The notes beneath the pieces were generated by a model. It did no database searches, had not been told where the DNA came from, and was given only the letters and a program-made list of their open reading frames with translations. A stretch of 64,000 nt of DNA from Darksidea phi (lineage: Eukaryota > Ascomycota > Dothideomycetes > Pleosporales > Lentitheciaceae), in the NCBI GenBank assembly GCA_030770425.1, contig JASJFT010000095.1, positions 1 through 64,000 of the forward strand, given 5' to 3'. How positions within the stretch are numbered: position 1 is the first letter of the stretch; every line of letters starts with the position of its first letter. A program made the translations under genes and the position numbers. Of this stretch, positions 58,561 to 64,000 are shown one piece after another.

Positions 58561-60822
58561 TGCTAGAGAGATGATCAGAAGGTTCTTGGCGATGTACTAG
58601 TTACTCTGCGTGGATATTGAGTCTAAGCCCGCATCGGGCGTTTTACTCGGGATGCGCAAGGCAAGGGGTCGGTGGAGTGGATGTGGTGCCGGTGTCGGCA
58701 CGTCTTTTCTGCCGTTAGCTGTGGGCGTTTTTACGGAGTTTGCTCTAATCTTAGGAGGTAGTGCAGGCTTGAGAATGATCGCGTGAAGGGGTAGTGGGAC
58801 GGGTGCTGGCAGAAAGGTTTTCTGTTTTGTTTGATACCCCTGACAAATGCTGTAATGACTTCTTTTATCGCCATTTTTCTCTTATTGGTGCTTTTTGATG
58901 GTACTACGTTATGATCTGCCGTGCTCACCTTGCATCAAGGCGTTGCGTAGCAGAATCCGAGCTAGAGGTCCTCTGGATACGTTACGCACGGAAGGAATCT
59001 ACGAGATTGATTAATTGTTGAAAAACTTAAAGCACGTCTTATGATGGGTGGAAGTGTCAAGTTGCAAGAGGAATTGCTTGAAAGGGCGACGATTGGCATA
59101 GGATGTCGTGTAAGAAAGAGAGTCAGCTAGCCTTGAAGCCTTGAAGGATATACATTGAATGTGGCGAAGCCGTTACCATGCACAAGCCATCAAAGCCTTC
59201 CTTAGCGTAGCTTACGAAGAGCTTAAGAAAGCTTGTCGTCGTCGGTTGCTCCTCGTCTTGGTTCCTGATTTTCCAACGGGGATTTTAGATTGCCCTGCGC
59301 GAAGTCGACTAGTAGTACGATACGAGCATCCTTTCTTTCCCCTCGGAAAAGCCTTGCTAGTTTCATTGTTCCATTTACACATCTACCTATCTACCTATCT
59401 AGCTCGCCTGCCTCCCTCCATTCCGCCCTTATATTTATGCTTATTTTCAATTGTCTTGCTTGACGATATGTGCTGCGCTTATGCTCGCCTTACGCTTACG
59501 CTTACGCTTACGCCTACGCCTATGTCTACGCATAGCTCGTCTACGAGGAGCGAATCCTGCGTAATAATTTCCTTATGCACAGACTTAGTATACTATAGCA
59601 TACCATATCAATACCCCCAAAGCAGACACCTCAAAGTAGATACCCCGCCCCCACAGCCTCTCTCACCCAAAACGCCTCGCCTCGCCTCACCTCACCCATC
59701 CCATCCCATCCCTCCCCCCAAAATAGCGAAAACCAGCGAAAACTCCCTAGCCGTACCCTACCGTACCGCTCCATACTGTGCCGTAAACCCCCCACCACAC
59801 CCAAACATCCCGCACCAACGCTCATCTCGCAAGCCTTTCCCCTTCCGGGCGGGCGTTGCACAACATGAACTCGTGCGGTACCGCACCTACCCACACCCAA
59901 CACCCACCCATACACAAACGCACGCACACTAATTAACTACGCCGCACCGCACTCGCATCGGACCGAACTAGGTGACGCCGCACGAAACAACGCACACTAA
60001 TTACCGTAATTACTTCCATCACATGCACACCCCTTACCACTAACAACTAACAAGGTGAGCATCCGCATCCGCGTCGCAATCTGCCGGTCCAACAACCAGC
60101 CGACTATCCGAGCGAGTTTGATAATTTTTGGAGGGGAAAAAAAAGTTAGCTAGTGAGTCTCGGATCCTCCGCGGAGGCGTCCGTCCCTCCGATGCTAGGA
60201 TTTTGCTAGTAAACAAATATTCCGCCGTCTTCCGTCGGTGCTTGGCACGGACGGGTTTGGGGGGATTATCTCGTACGAGCTGGAACGTACGTGTGTAAGG
60301 CTTTATTGGGCTTATATGTGCACGTGTGATGCTTGGACGAGATGTGGACGTCGGTTCCTCGGCCGAGGATAGCAGAATGAACGGGTGAACGATGCGGAGA
60401 CGGGACGAGAGGTATGTTTCTCAGGACATATCAAAATTTCTTGCGCGGAGGCAGCTGGCATAGGTATCTCTTATAGGGTATATAGAGTCCATATCAATAG
60501 GAAAAGAATAAGGGGAAGGCTAAGCAAAAAACTGACTGAAGAGTGAGGATGGAGCAGAGCAAATGTAGACGAAAAGAAAACAGCGCTCAAGACGAGTGAG
60601 CGAAATGGCTGGAGGAATCAGCCAGAGGAAAGAAAACACAGCGGTCTGATCAGACCCGAAAAAGTATGTCGTGGTCATATCCAACACCCTCTAAAAATGC
60701 CGCTCCTATCCAGAACACCAAACAGACGTCGTGAGGTCTGTTATGCATGAAAGATCCCTAGAAAACGTTGAGAATAGCTGTGGCCGTAAAGTCGCCCCAC
60801 CAAGGTGGTTGGGTTGCCTCGT
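58561..60822. other. Long intergenic region with simple repeats
   Basis: A CTAC/CTAT tetranucleotide stretch near 59380-59402 and a hexamer array CTTACG/CCTACG at 59488-59530 are present. From 59640 to 59930 the plus strand is C/A-rich with many CCCA and CACC runs. A 257-codon ORF (59159-59932) crosses these but is composed of low-complexity residues. A homopolymer A8 lies near 60139. No gene recognised. The right end is the 3' flank of the minus-strand gene. Confidence 0.55.
59488..59530. repeat. Hexanucleotide array CTTACG/CCTACG
   Basis: About four CTTACG units followed by CCTACG variants. The unit resembles neither the TTAGGG telomere repeat nor any neighbouring coding repeat. Confidence 0.85.
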
Positions 60823-62748
60823 TCAAGCAGCAACCTTCCCTCTGCGGAAGATGCCCGAGAAGAGCTGTTTGAAGCCCTCGCTCTTGCGTCGGGGTGTCTT
60901 CTCCTTCCTCTCCTTGGACTTTTCCTTCACACGCTCTTTGCTCCTTGAGCGCGCCTCTTTCCGTCGAGCTTTTTTCTTCTTCTCCTGCACACCAATCAAG
61001 CTCGTTGGTCGCGTCTTCGAACCTTTGCTGTCCGAGACACCCGAGTCCCATAGCCCAGCTGTCGTCACGGGGTTGTATGCGGATCTTGCTTTCTTTGTTC
61101 GCGGGTTTGAGGAAGCAGAGGAAAGGGAGCGTTCTGATACCGCAGGGTCTGCAGATGGAACGGGCGTGAGCGCCTGGTTCGGCGAGGAAGGCGAATTTGG
61201 CATGGAAAGCTCCTTGATGCGGAGGAGTTCGGAGCTGCGTTTGCTTTGGCGCTCTTCATCTGTCTCGGTCAAGGGCTGGTCTCCCAGGCCAAGACCAAAG
61301 CGCTTCTTGATGTTACCATTACCGCTCTGAATCTCGGCATTGCCTGTCGAATTAGAGCGCCGACCGCGCGTTTTGATAGTTGGCGAAGAGGAAGGAGACG
61401 CCATTTTTGGTGATACATCGAAGCTGGCGTTGCGATGGAGGAGTTGCGTTCCAGTTCTGATTATTCGCGGAATGGTGCGCTTGTTTTCGTCGATGATGGA
61501 AGAAGGGGATGCGGAGCGTGGCGAGTCAACGAACGTCATGGAAATGGAGCGATTGGGTTGAGCAGGTCTAGGCGCCATCTGGGTAGCTAGCGGCGTAAGG
61601 CATGAGGCTTTGGAGGAAGAATAGGCGGGTGACCAGTTTTCGCAAAACGCGACCCAGATGCCCGAAGCGACGATGAAGCGTCTGAGTGCGTCGTCAGTCG
61701 TAACAGGAATATTCTCCTTGTCCATGAAAGACTCGATATCAATGACGGATGGTGTAGCTGCTGGTGTAGGCAGAGCCGAAGAGGGATGGCTAGGTGTAGT
61801 AGGAGAGGTTGCAGAGGGCATCGTGTACGAGTCAAAAACCTCAATGCGGTCGCGAGTCATGGTTGCAATGACGGGATGACGCCTAGAGTTTGCACTGATG
61901 GTGCTGAACTTGAACTTGCGGGTGTCTGGCGCGGTCGCGGTCGAGGTGCTCGCTATGGATTGGGTACGGGAAACCGACGGCCTGGTGATCCAGCGTGCCT
62001 TCATCATCAGGCCGTGGTCGTCGGTATAGCTGAATTCGTATCCGCCATTGGGCGCGGCCTTGACTTCCCAGCTCGACCCATTGTCCATCATCACCTCCGT
62101 GTTCACCACATTGCCCTTCTCTTCCTTTCCGGGGCAGATGATGCCCACGACGTCTCTGGATCCCCATCGCTCATCGTCCGACTTGGCGTCCTCGTTGTTT
62201 CCATACTCTTCCGCCTTCACGATCAGCAGATCTTGAGCTCCCAGCTTGTCCTTGCGGAAGGTGCGGGCGAGACGCCGGGTGGAGACTGGGGCGAGGATCG
62301 AGTAGGGGATGACTTCGTATACGGGCCGTGGGCGGCTCGAGGCAACCACCTGGTGGAGCTGCAGCAGGACCTTGGGGCGGATGTGCAGCTTCTGGTGCGA
62401 GCTTGGGGGAGGCTGGGCGAGCTTGTACGTTGTCTTCGGCCGGGGGCCCCGCTTCTTGCGCCTGTCTCCGTCGGATGCAGCGCTGCTCACAGAGGCGGGC
62501 CGGGAGGTTGTAGGAGAGATGGGCGCCTCGGAGCCGGTTTTCATGGGGTCCGTAGGTGGGTTGGTGGAGTCAGGGACGGGGCCTGGCGATTCCACCTTGT
62601 CCACGGCGGGAGTGACAGGTGCATTCTGCTTCCGCAGCACGCTGCCGAGAAGAGAGAAGGGCATCTGGAGGAAGGAGCCAGACGCCGGCGGGGGTGCACG
62701 GCGGGGAGGCGAGTGGTGATGGTCGGCGGTCAACATGTCCAGCATCAT
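60823..62748 (-). CDS. Basic, largely disordered protein of unknown function
   Basis: Single exon, 641 residues from ATG at 62748. Around residues 130-380 a folded-looking part contains RPRPVYEVIPYSILAPVSTR, DVVGIICPGKEEKGNVVNTE, the segment YEFSYTDDHGLMMKARWITR, RRHPVIATMTRDRIEVFDSY and, later, RRFIVASGIWVAFCENWS. It reads like a fungal-specific beta-rich domain. The flanks are Ser/Pro-rich, and the end is a strongly basic tail followed by EGFKQLFSGIFRRGK, which could be an amphipathic membrane- or partner-binding helix. I do not recognise the family. An antisense frame of 323 codons (61786-62757) is a shadow. Confidence 0.85.
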   Translation of the reverse strand: MMLDMLTADHHHSPPRRAPPPASGSFLQMPFSLLGSVLRKQNAPVTPAVDKVESPGPVPDSTNPPTDPMKTGSEAPISPTTSRPASVSSAASDGDRRKKRGPRPKTTYKLAQPPPSSHQKLHIRPKVLLQLHQVVASSRPRPVYEVIPYSILAPVSTRRLARTFRKDKLGAQDLLIVKAEEYGNNEDAKSDDERWGSRDVVGIICPGKEEKGNVVNTEVMMDNGSSWEVKAAPNGGYEFSYTDDHGLMMKARWITRPSVSRTQSIASTSTATAPDTRKFKFSTISANSRRHPVIATMTRDRIEVFDSYTMPSATSPTTPSHPSSALPTPAATPSVIDIESFMDKENIPVTTDDALRRFIVASGIWVAFCENWSPAYSSSKASCLTPLATQMAPRPAQPNRSISMTFVDSPRSASPSSIIDENKRTIPRIIRTGTQLLHRNASFDVSPKMASPSSSPTIKTRGRRSNSTGNAEIQSGNGNIKKRFGLGLGDQPLTETDEERQSKRSSELLRIKELSMPNSPSSPNQALTPVPSADPAVSERSLSSASSNPRTKKARSAYNPVTTAGLWDSGVSDSKGSKTRPTSLIGVQEKKKKARRKEARSRSKERVKEKSKERKEKTPRRKSEGFKQLFSGIFRRGKVAA

Positions 62749-64000
62749 CGCAACTAGGCGGTGCAGCGTGACCTGGAGCAGTCGGTGTTAGCATGTAGAA
62801 GAGCCATGGAGGATACTGTATAGAAGGCTGCCAGCCGTCCCCATATGGGGGCGCCATAGCCTTTAGAGGGAAGCGGCTGTGCACTCGAGCGCGCGACGTA
62901 GTGGAGGATGTGGCCCCCTCGAGCTCGGGTATTGTACGAGCGTATAGCGTATTACGGGAGCCAAAGATACGCACAGGGCTGGATTGCACTTACAAGCCAC
63001 TAAGTCCAGCTCTGAGGCCGGGGTTCGCGGCGCACAAGCTTTTGTGCAACGGGAGCAGTGAATGCTCTGCGGTTGATGGAGAGCTCGAAAGCGCGGGCGG
63101 CGCATCGCATATGAAAGGAGAGGCTGGCCCACGGAGCTCGCGGATGTCCCCCTTCATGATGCCTCACGCCCCCCCCCCCAAGGCTCTCGAGTCCGCAGTC
63201 CTTGTCCGTGGTTGTCGACGACAATGGCTCGGGGCCCGTGGCTGCTCAAACCGAAACAACCGAAACGCGAACTGCATGTGGCTAGGGCGGTGGCGCGCCC
63301 AGGTCCGTTGATTGGCCGCCGCAGCTGGTTCACCCCGATGCGGTTAGCCGCTCGCTACCACGACCTCTTGCGAAAGACGACCCAATGGCTGTCCCGTCGG
63401 CCACCGACTGCAGACGCACCGACGATGCTACAGTCGGGGCGGCTTACGGCGATGCGATAGTTCCGGCCAGATATGTGCCATGTCTATGCAGCTATGTCAG
63501 TGGTACATGCCAGCCGACTTGAGCCAGCAGTCGCGCGCATCCGCCGCGTTCCGGGCGGCCTGAATGTGTAGCGCAGCTACAAACGACCCATTACGGCTCA
63601 CGTCTCGCAGCTGCGGGCCAACAATTGGCCGCGGCGGCGCATTCGTTTCAGACAGGCATGTGCGGACTCTAGGCACGCGGAAGTCGTCTCTCCGCCAGCT
63701 CTGCGGCCTTTGGCATCGCAGTCAAGATGGCGGTTGTCACCACAAGTCCGCTGGGTGGATGATAGCGCTGGCAGCATTCTGCCGTTGGAGGTGTGGCGTT
63801 GACATTTCGACGCCAGCTGCTAAATACAGCTTCCGTCTGCCTCGCGCCACCACCACCACCCCAACCACGACGGCCGCCATCACGTTGCCAGCTGCATCCC
63901 TCCTGCATACCCCACACCCGGCTCTCTCGTAGCGTGGACTCCAACTCCCGCCCTGCTCGGATACGGATACGGATTTTGTGCCCTCCCTAAACCCGGTCCC
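62749..64000. other. Intergenic to window end, GC-rich
   Basis: Promoter of the minus-strand gene, a C9-C10 homopolymer near 63170-63180, and GC-rich DNA with overlapping ORFs typical of rare stops. No gene recognised before the window ends. Confidence 0.55.

Noticed and set aside
59159..59932. 257-codon plus-strand ORF
   Set aside because: Crosses simple repeats and C/A-rich DNA; low-complexity residues, no motif.
61786..62757. 323-codon plus-strand ORF
   Set aside because: Antisense shadow of the 641-residue minus-strand gene.
1..64000. A defence, prophage or biosynthetic gene cluster as the hidden system
   Set aside because: No polyketide or non-ribosomal synthetase, terpene cyclase, transporter set, integrase or phage gene was seen. 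The bZIP plus broken dehydrogenase is the only weak hint of a former cluster.

Overview
The window looks like nuclear DNA of a filamentous ascomycete (Pezizomycotina). A Dothideomycete is my guess rather than something I can prove. Genes are broken by short introns, mostly 45-60 bases, with GT..AG ends and CTAAC/CTGAC branch points. Both strands are used with no operons. The products include a fungal-type cis-prenyltransferase, Blm10, GINS Psf3, a secreted chitin-binding protein and large disordered proteins. No rRNA, tRNA, CRISPR array or intact transposon was recognised.

Left part (1-9.4 kb) is gene-poor and looks accessory. It has a (TAG)n tract, a bZIP regulator (minus), a short-chain dehydrogenase/reductase broken by frameshifts (plus), a secreted protein with three hevein-type chitin-binding domains (plus), and a frameshifted unknown gene (minus). 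From 9.4 to 18 kb there is a secreted PLC-like phosphodiesterase, a 940-residue disordered protein, about 3 kb of GC-rich or decayed DNA, and a 102-residue unknown protein.

Core part (19.9-35.7 kb) holds an F-box/WD40 protein of the Cdc4 type, a BRAP2/Etp1-like RING protein with a GC-AG intron, a formin-type GBD/FH3 protein without FH1/FH2, an ornithine cyclodeaminase/mu-crystallin-like protein, ribosomal protein eL8, and the GPI mannosyltransferase Gpi18 divergent from it. A probable six-cysteine small protein lies at 30.4-30.8 kb, with exons too short to appear as normal ORFs.

Right part (37.3-64 kb) holds a Ser/Thr-rich secreted protein with a STIG1-like cysteine tail, the proteasome activator Blm10 (1972 residues), GINS subunit Psf3 (six exons), an unknown protein with two short Cys-Pro motifs, the dehydrodolichyl diphosphate synthase Rer2, an F-box-like protein, a GT25-like glycosyltransferase, a serine carboxypeptidase that I join to a transmembrane segment and a roughly 300-residue cytosolic tail, and a 641-residue basic disordered protein. 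Rer2 makes the dolichol precursor whose mannose-carrying form is the donor for Gpi18; otherwise the genes are unrelated housekeeping genes.

Exon joins were done by eye from splice signals, reading phase and family knowledge. No transcript or database evidence was available.
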